Shown here: positions 10,993-22,404 of the stretch, piece after piece
How the letters are laid out: each line of letters starts with the position of its first letter
How positions within the stretch are numbered: the first letter of the stretch is position 1
Source: Mercurialis annua
Lineage: Eukaryota > Streptophyta > Magnoliopsida > Malpighiales > Euphorbiaceae
Length of the DNA stretch: 64,000 nt
Direction of reading: 5' to 3'
Assembly: GCF_937616625.2 (NCBI RefSeq)
Contig: NC_065570.1
Coordinates: 45,561,665-45,625,664 of the forward strand
Notes under the pieces: generated by a model
The model's database searches: none
What the model was told of the DNA's origin: nothing
Seen by the model: only the letters and a program-made list of their open reading frames with translations
Translations under genes and position numbers: made by a program

Positions 10993-12168
10993 AGCAAAAG
11001 GCTCACTTTAACCCCTGAGGTCGGAATAAAAGAATAAATAAGTCCTTAAGGTCGAGGTTGGCTCACTTCACACCATGTATTTGTCCAAAACGGCTCACAT
11101 TACACTGCCGTTAGTTTCTTCAGTCAAATGATGACGTGGCATGTAAGGAAAAATTACAAAAACATCCTTAATATTTAAAATACTTACCAATTTTATATTT
11201 ATAATTTTTTATAACCATTTTCACCCCCTTCTTCATTTAAATATCAATAATTAAAAATACTTAAAATTAAAATATTTATTAAAACAATTAAAACAATTAA
11301 AACACAATAAATAAATCAAAATTTAAGTAAACCAATTAAAATTTAATTTAAACCTAATTAAATTAAAAAATTTATACCTAATTAAACAAAAAAAATTAAA
11401 TTATAACAATATTCCAACAAAAGAAAAAAAAAATTAATTTTTTTTTTTAAAATTCACCGGAGAAGACGAACCCGTTCGTCTTCTCCGGGTGTTCTTCCCC
11501 TTGTTCTTCGCCAAGGGGAAGAACAGATCTGTTCTTCCCCAAGGGGAAGAACAACCGGTTCTTCCCCAAGGAAGAAAAGGGGTTGTTCTTCCTTGGGGAA
11601 GGACAGCTACTGTTTCCCCATGGAAGGACAGATCTATTCTTCCATGGGGAAGAACAACCCGGAGAAGACGAACGGGTTCGTCCCGTTCGTCCTTTCCGGT
11701 GATTTTTTTTTAATATTTAGTTGGAATGTTTTTTTTATCGGTGTGGTTTACGGCTTGTGTTGGCAGTGAGTGGGTGAATTAGATTTAATTAGTTGGCTTT
11801 TGAAGCGTTTAATAGAATTTCAAAGCGTTTAATTTTGTTTCGAAATGTTTAATTGTGTTTCGATTGTTTTAATAAATATTTTAATTTTAAATATTTTTAA
11901 TTATTAATATTTTAATGAAAAGAGGGTGAAAATTGTTAAAAAAATTTGTAACTATAAAATTGGTAAGTATTTTAAACATTAAGGACTTTTTTGAATATTT
12001 TGCCTATGTGCCACGTCATCTCTTGACAGAAGAAATTAACAGAGTTAAATTTTTGGTGCGATGTGAGCCGTTTTGGACAAGTATAGGGTGTGAAGTGAGC
12101 CAACCTCGACCTTAAGGGCTTATTTATTCTTTTGTTCTGACTTCAGGGGCTAAAGTGAGTCTTTTGCC
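10993..12168. mobile_element. Mutator-like element with long inverted arms, 1176 bp
   Basis: The ends are related inverted repeats (agcaaaaggctcacttta at left; the complement at right differs at two positions) that continue to pair for about 180 bp. Flanking 9-bp repeats tatatgaaa (10984-10992) and taaatgaaa (12169-12177) match at 8 of 9 positions. No transposase is visible. The arms enclose an AT-rich zone and a GC-rich core of stacked palindromes (separate entry). Confidence 0.88.
11450..11705 (+). repeat. Palindrome-rich core of the MULE
   Basis: This block alternates gttcttcccc and ggggaagaac units so that many short hairpins can form. It is bounded by a larger inverted pair, ggagaagacgaac near the left and cgaacgggttcgtc near the right. 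On the plus strand it reads as a 74-codon open frame with repeated LPQG and LPWG words, but those simply follow from the DNA repeat, and I do not believe it is a protein. Confidence 0.8.
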
Positions 12169-12177
12169 TAAATGAAA

Positions 12178-12913
12178 TATTTATGACTGTTTTATAAAAA
12201 AATTATAGCTCAATAACCGTAAAATTATTTAACCCATGATAAAGCTTGCTCGCTTATATTACACAAAAATCACCTCTCCGATTGACTAAAAGTTACAACC
12301 ATCTTTCTTCTCCTACTCTTTATTAACTACTTAACCACTTCTCTGAATTCATCCGTGACAATACTAAACTTACTCTAATCACATAAACACTTGGTTACTT
12401 TCTGATAATCCAGTAGGGGTGAAGCAACCTCCAGAAATACACATGTAACCAATTAGAGAAAAATGGAAGTAATTGGGCCTATAAGCCATAAGATACCCAA
12501 TCCTAGACGAAGAGCTCTTCCACCCCGGGATTGCCTTATGACCTATCATGGGCCACACACATTTCTAATGTTCCTCGAATCGAGCAATAAGAGCTTTACT
12601 TGAGTAAAAATGAAAGAAAGGCCACGATAGTTTAGGGGACCATTAAAGATTCTCTAAAAAGAGAAAATATGCATTGCGCCATCCGCGCTCTGACTACCAA
12701 AATAACAGAATGGACCAGCTCAACCTATAGAATAGAGGGACACCTCATCACATGAAGCAAGAGTGAAGAACAAGAAGCAGACTATATAAACCACTTTATC
12801 CTTAAACCCTAAGGTACTCCTTTTTTTTTTATCTCAACTCTTACACTTCTTGATTTACTCTTCTTCTTCACCAAATATTTACTTGAGCATTCTGAAAACC
12901 CCTTCCGGTGTTT
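12178..12913 (+). mobile_element. Probable Tat-type LTR remnant with TATA box
   Basis: A TATA-like word (ctatataaacc) at 12782-12792 is followed by a pyrimidine-rich stretch and gacttgagc-like U5 vocabulary up to the Athila insertion. The sequence picks up at 32455, and a Tat-like protease/RT remnant in the same orientation follows. The Athila element therefore appears to have inserted near the LTR end of an older plus-strand Tat element. No clear LTR start is visible. Confidence 0.4.
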
Positions 12914-13138
12914 TGATAGGTGCATTTTACACCTATGTTAGGAGTCATTTTTGCATGCTTTTATTATACTTTGATACGCTTTTCCCCCCGTGTTTGTGTG
13001 CTTATTGTGTGTATTAGCGTTTCACGTAAAACAGAGCATTGCGAGGTGTTTTGGGCTTAAAGAAGGAAGAATTCAAGTGTCGGAAAAGGAGCGAGTCGAA
13101 AAGCGAAGAAACAAGCGAGATTTGGGGAATTAAAGGAA

Positions 13139-13268
13139 GGGCTCGATCGAGCCCTTCACTTATGAAGAGGGGCTCGATCGAGCCCCATGCACAAACCTGT
13201 CCAGAGAATTCCTCAAGACACAAGGCTCGATCGAGCCCTCACCAATAAGTGAATGGCTCGATCGAGCC
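13139..13268 (+). repeat. Four GGCTCGATCGAGCC palindromes in LTR U3
   Basis: Perfect palindromes at 13139-13154 (GGGCTCGATCGAGCCC), 13169-13186 (18 bp, GGGGCTCGATCGAGCCCC), 13224-13237 and 13255-13268. They lie 117-246 bp upstream of the LTR TATA box and stand out by GC content. The 3' LTR has the same four sites, three with point mutations. Confidence 0.95.
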
Positions 13269-13384
13269 ACATGAAAGATGGCTCAGAATTTTAATTTCAA
13301 GAAAAGACAAGACTCAAGGCTCAATTCCATTTTAGGCCCAACACTCTTTATGTGGTTGTCTTTTGTTTCCTCTTTTGTAACCCA

Positions 13385-13393
13385 TATAAATAG
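13385..13393 (+). promoter_or_regulatory. LTR TATA box
   Basis: TATAAATAG in the sequence cccatataaatagcac, conserved in the 3' LTR at 31444-31452. It is the likely start of U3-driven transcription of the Athila element. Confidence 0.7.
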
Positions 13394-14394
13394 CACTTTA
13401 TCTCATTTTAGGTCATTGACAATTTTTACTAGTTTTGAATATTCTCTTAGTTCTCTACTTTTAGCTTAGATTAATCATCTTAGGGATTGGAACTCCATAG
13501 CTTCCTCCATTAATGAATGTTTGAAGCTTTTATCACTTTGTAAAGAACAAGATTGGGTTATTTTGAATACAAGCTTTCGTTATCTTTGAATCTTCATTAT
13601 CTTATGGTTTATTGCTCTACTCATTTAATTAAGGTAACCCTTCAATACTCTCTAATGCTCTATTGTTCTTGTTTGTTGTTTGCTTGTGTTGCCTTAAGCA
13701 TGAGTGGCTAAACCCCCTTGTTTGGGGGTCGATATGAATCCTAGTTAATGCATGATTTGGGTTAGGGTTTGTGTTGATGTTCTAATTAATGCTCCTAAGG
13801 CTTGCTTAGATTAGCTACCTAAGTATTGTTGTTAGATTAAGATTCACCTTGAGAGAGGGTTTGTTAATTGGAAAGAATTGATTAGATACTTAATTAGTGA
13901 CACCATGAGAGTGGGTTAGCAATTAAATGGCCTTTGAGTTGTGATTTATTGTAATTGTTCTAATTGTGTTTAGTACTACGAGAGTAGGTTAAGCTTGACT
14001 AGTTGTGGTTTTGTAACTCTTTGAGGCTCGAGAGAGCGGGAGTTACGCTTGAGAAACACTCGGCCCTCATTTTATCACCTTAAACCCGAAACCCGTGAAT
14101 GCATGACCTAGGTGGATTGTCGACCTCCAAACATCTTTATCATTTGAATTCTCGTTTATTGTTTATCGTTTTTAGCCTTTTACGATTGTTAATTTAGTTG
14201 TCAACTCTAGTTGTTAATTGCAAGTTCGTTGTTAGTTGAATCGTTAGTGTTAAATTGATACTCAAAACAATCCATCTTCGTTGCTTTCCGAATGGAATTT
14301 CACAATCGATTTCATTCACATTAAACCTCTAGTCCTTGTGGGTTCGACCTCGACTTGTCGAGTACTACGAGTTGGCTTTTTGCTAACAAGTTTT

Positions 14395-14412
14395 TGGCGC
14401 TGTTGCCGGGGA
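14395..14412 (+). other. Primer binding site, tRNA-Asp type
   Basis: TGGCGCTGTTGCCGGGGA lies 6 bp after the 5' LTR. It differs at one base from the site complementary to the 3' end of plant tRNA-Asp that Athila elements use. Confidence 0.85.
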
Positions 14413-14563
14413 TTAGGTTGCGTTTAATTGATTGAAAGTATTTTGAAATTCAGTCGAATTAGCGTTATTTCTGTCTTTACTTTTTGTTGTTCATCTTGCG
14501 TGTTTTCGTGATTTACGCTCGGTTCTCTTGTTTTTTGCTTGTGTAGGAAATTGCCCTTTGTGT

Positions 14564-16176
14564 ATGCATAATACACGATGTGCTAACCTTCCACTAGAAC
14601 CTTTCCAAGAGAATCTCGGTAGTTACGAAAGAGGCGTAAGAAGAAGAGCCCGGATTCCTTTAGTTATGGAGGGTGACGGGCATAATTATGAGGTAGAAGA
14701 AGGGTTCAATCCTCTAGTGGACGAAGGGGAACAACAATATCCACCCCATCCTCCACTTGAGAATGTGAATCAACAAAGGCACCAAGAGCGCCAAAGGGAT
14801 GCTCGCCCTCGAGTGCACCCGCAAGTGCAAAACCAACCAAGACAAACTTTGGGCGAGTTTTTCTTGCCGGATGTGGACAACGCTACTTTTGGATGCTTCG
14901 CAATGCCGGTTCAAGCGGCAACTTTTGAGATCAAGCCGAGTACTATCCAACTCTTGGAGAACCATTGTGCCTTCTATGGGTTGAAGCATGAGGATCCAAA
15001 TGCCCACATAGCCAAGTTCTTGGGTGTTCTTAACACATTCAAGCTTCACGGGATAACCGCGGACCAAATCAAGCTTCGGATGTTCCCATTCTCCTTGAGA
15101 GATAAAGCTAGTTTGTGGCTCTAATCTCTACCCACCGAATCGATCCACACTTGGCGGCAGTTAGCTCAAGCTTTTCTTAACAAGTGCTTCCCACATGGCA
15201 AGACAACAAAGCTCACCAAAGACATTCTCGAGTTTGTGCAATTCGACGGGGAGTCGCTCTATGAACCTTGGGAGCGTTTCAAGGATCTACAAAGAAGTGT
15301 CCCCCATCATAAGCTTAACAAGGAGCATGTGATTCAAATTTTTTATGATGCAACGAATGCCACTACTAGAGCTACTATTGATGCGGCTTTGGGTGGATCT
15401 TTAATGCAAAAGACGTATAAAGAAGCTCGTGAGTTGGTAGAGAAGTTGGCCATGGTTAGTAGCACATGGGGACCGATTGAGAGAAGAGAACCGCCTAGTC
15501 AAAAGTCGGTAATGACTCTTGATTAAGTTAGAGAGATGGAGGCTATCAAGGCAACAAATGCTTCACTCCAAGCGCAAGTGGATGCCTTGAAGAAACAAGT
15601 TGCTCCAAGAAATGCTCTGGTGGCTTATGTCCAAGTGGGATGCGAGTTTGGTAGGGATTTCAACCACTCGGAGGGCGAATGCCTAGTTACGGGGCAAAGT
15701 ATGAGTGAGCAAGTGAACTATATCGGGGGTCAAAGGCAAGCTAATGATCCTTATTCCAACACTTATAACCCCGGATGGAGGAATCATCCAAATTTCGGGT
15801 GGAGAAATCAAGAAGGGCAAGGCAATGCTCAAGGATCTAATCAAGCGGGTCCAAGCTTCCAAGGTGGAAATAGACCTCCACAACAACAAGGAAATTACCA
15901 TCACAATCAAGGTCATGACAACAATTCGGGTGCTAGACCTCCACACCCTCCCGGTTTCCAACAACAACGGAATCCGGATGAGGGAAGCTTGCTTGCTAAG
16001 GTGCTTGAGAGGTTTGATAGGATGGAACTTTAAGCCAAGCAAAGAGAAAGGAACCAAGCCGCCACTAATCAAATGCTTGAAACTCAAATCTCCCAACTTG
16101 CTAGCAATCTTCAAGGTAGACCTCAAGGGGGATTGCCATCCACTACGGAGAATAACCCTAGAGAACATGTTAAGGC
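14564..16176 (+). pseudogene. Athila gag, first part, three stops
   Basis: One reading frame runs from the ATG at 14564 to the nested insertion at 16177, broken by TAA at 15122, 15524 and 16031. It encodes the structural capsid polyprotein: an N-terminal proline/glutamine-rich part, a capsid-like region (NHCAFYGLKHEDPNAHIAKF, then FSLRDKASLWL and PHGKTTKL), a coiled segment around 15536-15600 and a Gln/Asn/Gly-rich tail. All three stops fall where glutamine codons would be expected (CAA to TAA). No CCHC zinc knuckle is evident. The frame continues exactly across the insertion at 24807, so the gene was continuous before the second element landed. Confidence 0.88.
16172..16176 (+). repeat. Target duplication AAGGC, left copy
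   Basis: AAGGC here and at 24807-24811 flanks the nested gypsy element exactly. Removing one copy plus the element restores the gag reading frame. Confidence 0.95.
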
Positions 16177-18242
16177 TGTCATACCTCGCCTTACTTAGCA
16201 TGAGATTGACGGTTATTTAAAATATATTTATCTCCAAATCAACATTTTAAAAACGTGTTCTATAAATAATTAAGCACAAATATATGAAAACCTTTTATAC
16301 AACATTTTAATTAAACCACTGTATGAAAACTAAGTATTGTTATAAACTTTTATACATATGATTCAAAATATATATTTAGGTACAAATAAGTTTATTCTAA
16401 ATAAAAACATCAAGACATCTCAAAACTCGGAGATGTGGCCAACCTCTATGTCTCAAGCCCAAACTCTAAGCCCAACTCCCTTTCTAGTCAATTGTACTGT
16501 AGATTGCCTTGCTGACTGAAAAGATTTTAAAACAACTAAATGAGCGAAAGCTCAGTGAATAGACATAACAAGCATAAAACATCTATATACTTAAAGTAAG
16601 TATATCATATAATAACAAATACTAGAAAACAGTTCAATACAACACAAAATACTTGTAAAGTTTATCACGAAAACATTTACAAATATAAATGATATTAAAA
16701 CAATTTCACTTTAAATATGAAATATAGTTCGTATCAATCATCAATTATAAGATTGATATATTACCCTGTAACAATAATATAAACCATAGACCTGTAATCA
16801 GGAACACAACACTGATCTACAGTCTAACCAACATATCTAGGAACACTCGATGGCTAACCCTTCTCCATCATTAGCACGGCTCAGCCCTTCTCCCTTCACT
16901 GACCATCAATCAAGTGCCCTGTGTCAAATGCGCATAGACACTCACAATATCTCAGATGTGCATATAACTATCTCAGCACATAACCTGGTGCATATCACAA
17001 CTCAGCACCTCCCAAATATATCGTTACAGAGTAGCCATATCACATATAAGAAATCTCAATTTATTTCATCAAAACTCAATACAATTCAATAATAAAACCA
17101 TTTCAAATTCTCATTCAAAGTTAACCAAATCAAACGACTATCGAATTGCCAGAAGGCATTACACTTTCATATTCAATAAGTAAACATATCAAAAGGATAA
17201 TATCTTAACTATAATCAAATCCACATTTTTATTTAAATCAACACACCTTTCACTTATAAACAACATTGCATAATGTATCATTTGAAACGTTCAAAGAAAC
17301 ATTTTATCGAACACCTTTCGTGCATTTCAAAAGAACCATATATAACCTTTTAAAACACAATAAAACTTGACATTTTGAATATCAAAATAGCATATTGATT
17401 TCAGTAGCAAGGGCTAGTATATCTACTCACCACACGACAACCAAAACTAGTTCAAAATCACGTCACAAGCTGCCTTACTTTCTACTTACACCGTCGTTGC
17501 CAAAACGAGCACCTAAATGAGTAATGTAAATCACAAAACACCATCACAATCATATATACATACATATACAGATATCCAATACTCATTTGACCTAAATTTA
17601 TATCCTACAAATGGATTTCTATATGGTTTATGCATGATTATGAACATGGCAACAAATCTGCCTTAGTAGGCAGAACATTAAGCTTCTAATTAAACATGTC
17701 ATGTGAATAGTCTAGACATAATTTTAACAAACCTTTCGGTGAAGATTTATCCCTTTGAGTCTAGAATCCAAATCAAAAGGAATTTCATAATTTCAATACC
17801 TAAGCAATGAGTTATACCAGTTTTAGTGAGGTCAGGTCAAACTGCTTTCACAATTTAAGCAATAAAATGGCACGGTCGTTTTCGATATCAAAACGACAGA
17901 TTCAGATCAAACTCAAAGAACAAAAGTTGTAGTAGACACTCAAAGTTTATGTGAAATCAATAATTACTCGATTTGGAGTTGTATTACTCGACTTATATGC
18001 AAAATACAGAAGCTATAATTTCTGTCACCAAACAGAACAAAGCAACAAAGAGGTAACTATAACTCAAAGCTTAGATAGATGAAAGAACTTACCAATTTTG
18101 CTTTCCAACACCTTTTAATGACTTAGAACATGAAGGAATAAGATTTAGGTTTCTGAAATTGAGTTAGGAATGGAGGATTTTGAATTTTCTCTCTTGGTTA
18201 TAATACTTATCAAATTACAATTACATAAGGGTACATAGCCTA
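16177..18242 (-). repeat. 3' LTR of the nested element, truncated
   Basis: Matches 22405-24530 of the other LTR with scattered substitutions, but stops at about 18242, where the partner continues for another 270 bp to its end. On the minus strand the missing part is the first 270 bp (start of U3). The polypurine tract and 3' untranslated part are missing with it, and the integrase C-terminus abuts the LTR directly. Confidence 0.9.
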
Positions 18243-18870
18243 GATGAGGGTATCGACTTCTCATATCCTCCTCTCGTTCCCAAGTTGCTTCCTCACTTCC
18301 GTGATGATTTCACAATAGTTTTACTAAAGGAATAACCTTATTTCTTAACTTTTTATTTTCCTTTGCTAAAATAGTAACTAGTTCTTCTTCATATGATAAA
18401 TCATCCTTTAGCTCTCTAGGTTGAACTAGTAAGACGTGATTAGGAGCACTCATGTATCTCTGTAGCATTGAAATATGAAAGACGTTATGAATCTGTGATA
18501 ACTTTGAAGGTAAAGCTAACCTATATGCTACTGGACCAATTTTCTCAATTACTTCATATGGACCAATGAACCTTGGACTTAGTTTTCCTTGCTTACCAAA
18601 TCTTGATATCCTTTTCCATGGTGAGATCTTGAGAAACACTTTATCACCTACACTATACTCAATAGGCTTCCTCTTCAAAACAATATAGCTCTCTTATCTA
18701 TCTTGGGACTCCTTGAGGCGATCTCCGATCAACTATACTTTTTCTTTTGTGATTTGAACAATTTCAGGACCAACTAGTGGACGTTTCCCAACTTCATCCT
18801 TACAAATTGGAGTTATGCACTTTCTACCATATAATGCCACATATGGATCTAGAATGAAAGATGTTATTGT
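18243..18870 (-). pseudogene. Integrase C-terminal part of the nested element
   Basis: The minus strand reads an integrase end typical of Tekay/Del-like chromoviruses: a LYGRKC block (about 18810), then VGPEIVQITKEK, then VGDKVFLKISPWKR, FGKQGKLSPRFIGPYEV, VAYRLALPSKL and HNVFHISML. The end has the usual EEATWEREEDM block (about 18255-18300) in another frame, so a frameshift lies near 18310. Two stops near 18700-18750 fall at positions expected to be Gln. Only the region downstream of the catalytic core survives, so it has no integration activity. Integrase joins retrotransposon cDNA to host DNA, and this C-terminal part normally helps choose the target. Confidence 0.85.
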
Positions 18871-21720
18871 AAGTCAATTCCATTAATGGTATGTATTTGT
18901 TCTTACTACCGTAAAATTTTATTACACATATTCGAAACATATACTCCAATGTCTAAATTGTCCTTATTAACACATATCATCATTGCTTATGATTCCAATC
19001 ATAAGTGTCATAACATCTTAATTTACTCGCACTTCAACTTAATTACCAGTTGTCGAAAATCTCTATTGCTCGTATTACCAACTTTTCCACTTTCTACTTT
19101 CCTTTATCCATTTGATCTCCTTTTATTTACGTGGATTTTACATTACTCTTTACCTGACATCTTTCGCGTTATCAACAACGATTCCAATTTGTTAGTGCAC
19201 ACTTCTCATTTTACCTTACACAACCTCACTTTTCCTTCCATTTATAGCAATCCTTATCACATACTATTATTTATCATTCACATCTTCTCAATTCTCAGAA
19301 AAACGATACTTTTACTATCGGAAATTTACCACCTTATACTAGACTTCTTTCTCGAGGAAATTATATCATTTTTTTTGACCTAAGAATCCGTTCAACGTTT
19401 CTGCTTCACGTGTGAGATTATTCAATGATTTCTTACTCAACATGTTTCCTATAATATCTACTTTTCCAAAATACAAATTATAGTGTAATCTTAGCTTTAA
19501 ATTGATATAAATCAAACTTCTATCTTGAGATTCAATTAAATTGGTCTCGTGAAAATCTCACTGATTACATCATACAATCAATGTCTCGACTTGGTGTACA
19601 TTACTTCCAACTCATGACCTTTACTATTAAAGAAAATATATTCATATCTCAATCACTTTTAGCTTAATCCCATTTTCCATTTGATTCTCATTCCCACCAC
19701 AACAATCCTTAAATCCTTGTCCATCACTTTCAATAACTCCAATGTTAACTCTCATTCACATTCTCCATTTACTTTTTTTTTAATCTCATACTTACGTACT
19801 CCTTTTCCCTTGTATCACAACATCTGTATCTTTACTTGTCACCTTTTATTTTTAATCACCTTTTCCTTACTATGTACCTTCACTTATCTGTCCTTATACT
19901 TATATTCCTTTAAGTAAATCATGAATTCCTTTCATGATCAATACACAAGACTTATTGATTATCTTTAATATTAGCCACTTCCCATACTCATTTATGTTAA
20001 TCCTTTATTCACCTCCGTTTTTTACTCCTTTTCCACATCACCATCTCTCGTAATAGATGGACTTACAATTTAGTATTAGCATCATATTTCACCACCAATG
20101 CAACTCACTTGGTACTACTTCACTTTGTATGATAGGGTTGTCCTATACAATCGATTTCTAACTCTTATTCGATGTATTTTTGCATCTCATATCACGCTGC
20201 TCTATCGTTAGTGCAACATCATGTTAGCGTACTCTTAATCAATCTACACGCTCGATCCGCCGTATAATACTTTTATCTCAAAGGATACACATGGCTTACA
20301 TTATTGGTATCATCATCTAGAATACTTGATAACACTACTCTATCGTTATTAAATTTCTACTTGGGTAGAAATCCAAATATTCATTAAGAATTACTTCTTA
20401 TAACCTGAATAGCAGAACCTACTTGAATTATTCGACTCACGGTCAATGCTTATATCTCGAACCTCTTTCGATACTACAGAGTTATGTCCAGCCATACTTA
20501 TTAAAACTCAAATTCACTTTAAAACATAGGGCGTCCCCTTTTTCTTTTCAAAAATTTCACTATTTGAAATAAAAGAAAATTTTGTTTAAAATTTTATTTC
20601 CTTGTGCGCACAATGTTTTTAAATAAACTCTTTTGAAAATACTTTAACACTTCTTTAATAAGTTGCTTTAGACATTTTCAACTTTGTAGAAATCGTTCTT
20701 TGTTGTCTTCTTTTGTTGATCATTACGATGTCAACGATAACGCCTCAATCACTATCATTCTATATCATCTATCATCTTATACTTTATATAAATAAAACTC
20801 AATAATTCTATTGTAACTGAATAACATATACAATTGTATTCTACTCCATCAAATGATATTTAAACACTGTATTTAAAAATACCCCAAAACATGCGGGTCG
20901 CTCCACGGTCTACACCACTTTGATAAGGATCCACTTATTCACTTGAACTAATTTCCACATCACTTAATATCCTTAATATCCTCGTAAGGTTTAATCCACG
21001 ATTTCCTCCCCTTCTAGCTTGCATGTTATTAAAGAATCATTACGGGGTTGGTCGACATATGTAAATCCATATTCTAGATGTACTATCTATCCACCGTAAC
21101 TAACTAAAGATGAAGAATAGATTCATGTATATGTGTAGATACAAATCCATCTATTCGAGATCTAACTCTCTGATGCATCTAATGTTGATCAACCTAACAT
21201 CATACTTCATTTCAGAAACATACCCATCCAATATCATATCTCATCGGTGTACTTGAACACTAACACTTCACATCTCATGAATGTCTCTAACTGTTCTCTC
21301 TGAACACCTATTATCTGGTTTCTTATTTGTTCAATTTAAATCAATCTTCTCATAACATGCCTCATAGAGTAAATCTATATGCTAAGCATACTATTATCAC
21401 TTATCCATCGCCCAACTTGGTCCAAAAACTTATTCTCACAAACGTTTTGTGGTTCAGGTTCTACCAATTACTCCAATACTTTCACTTTTCCCACTAAGTA
21501 CCTTATTCTTTTTATCCTATTTGAAATCTTTTCCTTGTTCAGATCATACTTCATTTTATCTACATTCGCCAAAACCTCATTATTATCCTTGCTATGATCA
21601 TTCTCTAGCTCATATTATTTCGCCTACCCATTTCCTCACCACAGACTAGCATCTTCGGGAAGTAAAACTAATCGATCACAATTAATCCTATATTCTGACA
21701 TTGCTAACAATCAAACAATC
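18871..21720 (-). other. Internal stretch without recognisable pol
   Basis: Where protease, reverse transcriptase and RNase H should lie (minus strand), I find no active-site motif (DTGA, YVDD or FIDD, TDH) in any frame. The plus strand is poor in G and rich in C and T. Plus-strand frames of up to 165 codons at 18886-19383 are hydrophobic and compositionally biased and are unlikely to be genes. The stretch may be extremely decayed pol or replacement filler. Confidence 0.5.
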
Positions 21721-22320
21721 AATCATAACATACTCCTCACTAACATGCTACCTTGCTTTAGAGCAATGAACTCGTTATGCTTCTCAGATTTATATGCATA
21801 AGTCAAGTACTCCCTACATAACTCTATTTTGAACTGTTCCTAGGTCAAGAGATCACCATATAGTAATCTTCCCCTATTAAACCATGTATCAGCAGTATCA
21901 TATAGTAGACCATACATATTGCTGACTTTTTGCGGTTCTCTCAACTCTATGGTGTTCAATGCCTTTTTTGTAGCCTTAAGCCATTTATCTACGTCCTTAG
22001 AATCTATCGTACCATGAAAGTTAAATGCTCCACATTTCTTTGCATGCTCACTAATATCTCCAGGTTTTCTCCTTTATTCTTGAGCATTCAAAGTAGCAAC
22101 AATAGTTTTTGCTAAAATAGCATGATTGAGTTGCAAGATCAGGACAACATGCGATTCAGGACGTACTAGTTTATTATCTACATGAGCCCTAGCCTCAGAC
22201 TCTACTTGCTGATCACTACTACCCCTAGACTCTGCCACAACCTCTACATTCCTACCCTGTTGGCCAACAATCTCAAGTTGAGAAACCCTATCTCCATGAA
22301 CTTGAGCTTCCATGGTCCTA
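21720..22320 (-). pseudogene. Gag remnant of the nested element
   Basis: On the minus strand, after an ATG at about 22311, the frame gives a gag N-terminus. Then, in another frame, a clear retrotransposon gag block follows: KCGAFNFHGTIDSKDVDKWL, KATKKALNTIELREPQKV, LYDTADTWFNRGRLL, a stop where Trp of a TWEQF-type motif is expected (TGG to TAG), and FKIELCREYLTYAYKSEK. It is a typical capsid region of a Del/Tekay gag. The zinc knuckle that should follow is not seen. Frameshifts and the stop make it inactive. Confidence 0.83.
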
Positions 22321-22388
22321 TAATCAAAATTAAATTAAATAAAATATCGAAAACCAAAAGTAAAGAGTCTACAGGACATCAAACCGAA

Positions 22389-22400
22389 GCTCTGATACCA
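22389..22400 (-). other. Primer binding site, initiator tRNA-Met type
   Basis: The minus strand reads TGGTATCAGAGC four bases after the 5' LTR end, the standard site complementary to the 3' end of initiator tRNA-Met in many plant retroelements. It fixes the element's orientation. Confidence 0.88.
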
Positions 22401-22404
22401 AAAT

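Larger units (their letters stand above)
12914..14388 (+). repeat. 5' LTR of the Athila element
   Basis: 1475 bp, TG...CA ends. The promoter TATAAATAG is at 13385-13393. U3 carries four GC-rich palindromes upstream of the TATA box (separate entry). The last 60 bp (gttcgacctcgacttgtcga and following) match the 3' LTR end to end. Confidence 0.93.

Noticed and set aside
11489..11713. 74-codon repeat protein in the MULE core
   Set aside because: Repeats come from DNA palindromes, with no upstream signal and no domain.
14714..15067. 117-codon minus-strand frame
   Set aside because: Shadow of the Athila gag on the opposite strand.
15683..16220. Two frames overlapping the Athila gag
   Set aside because: Frame and strand shadows of the Gln/Asn-rich gag tail.
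18886..19383. 165-codon hydrophobic plus-strand frame
   Set aside because: It lies antisense in the internal part of the nested gypsy element, in C/T-rich sequence that yields Leu, Ser, Phe and Ile by composition. No motif.
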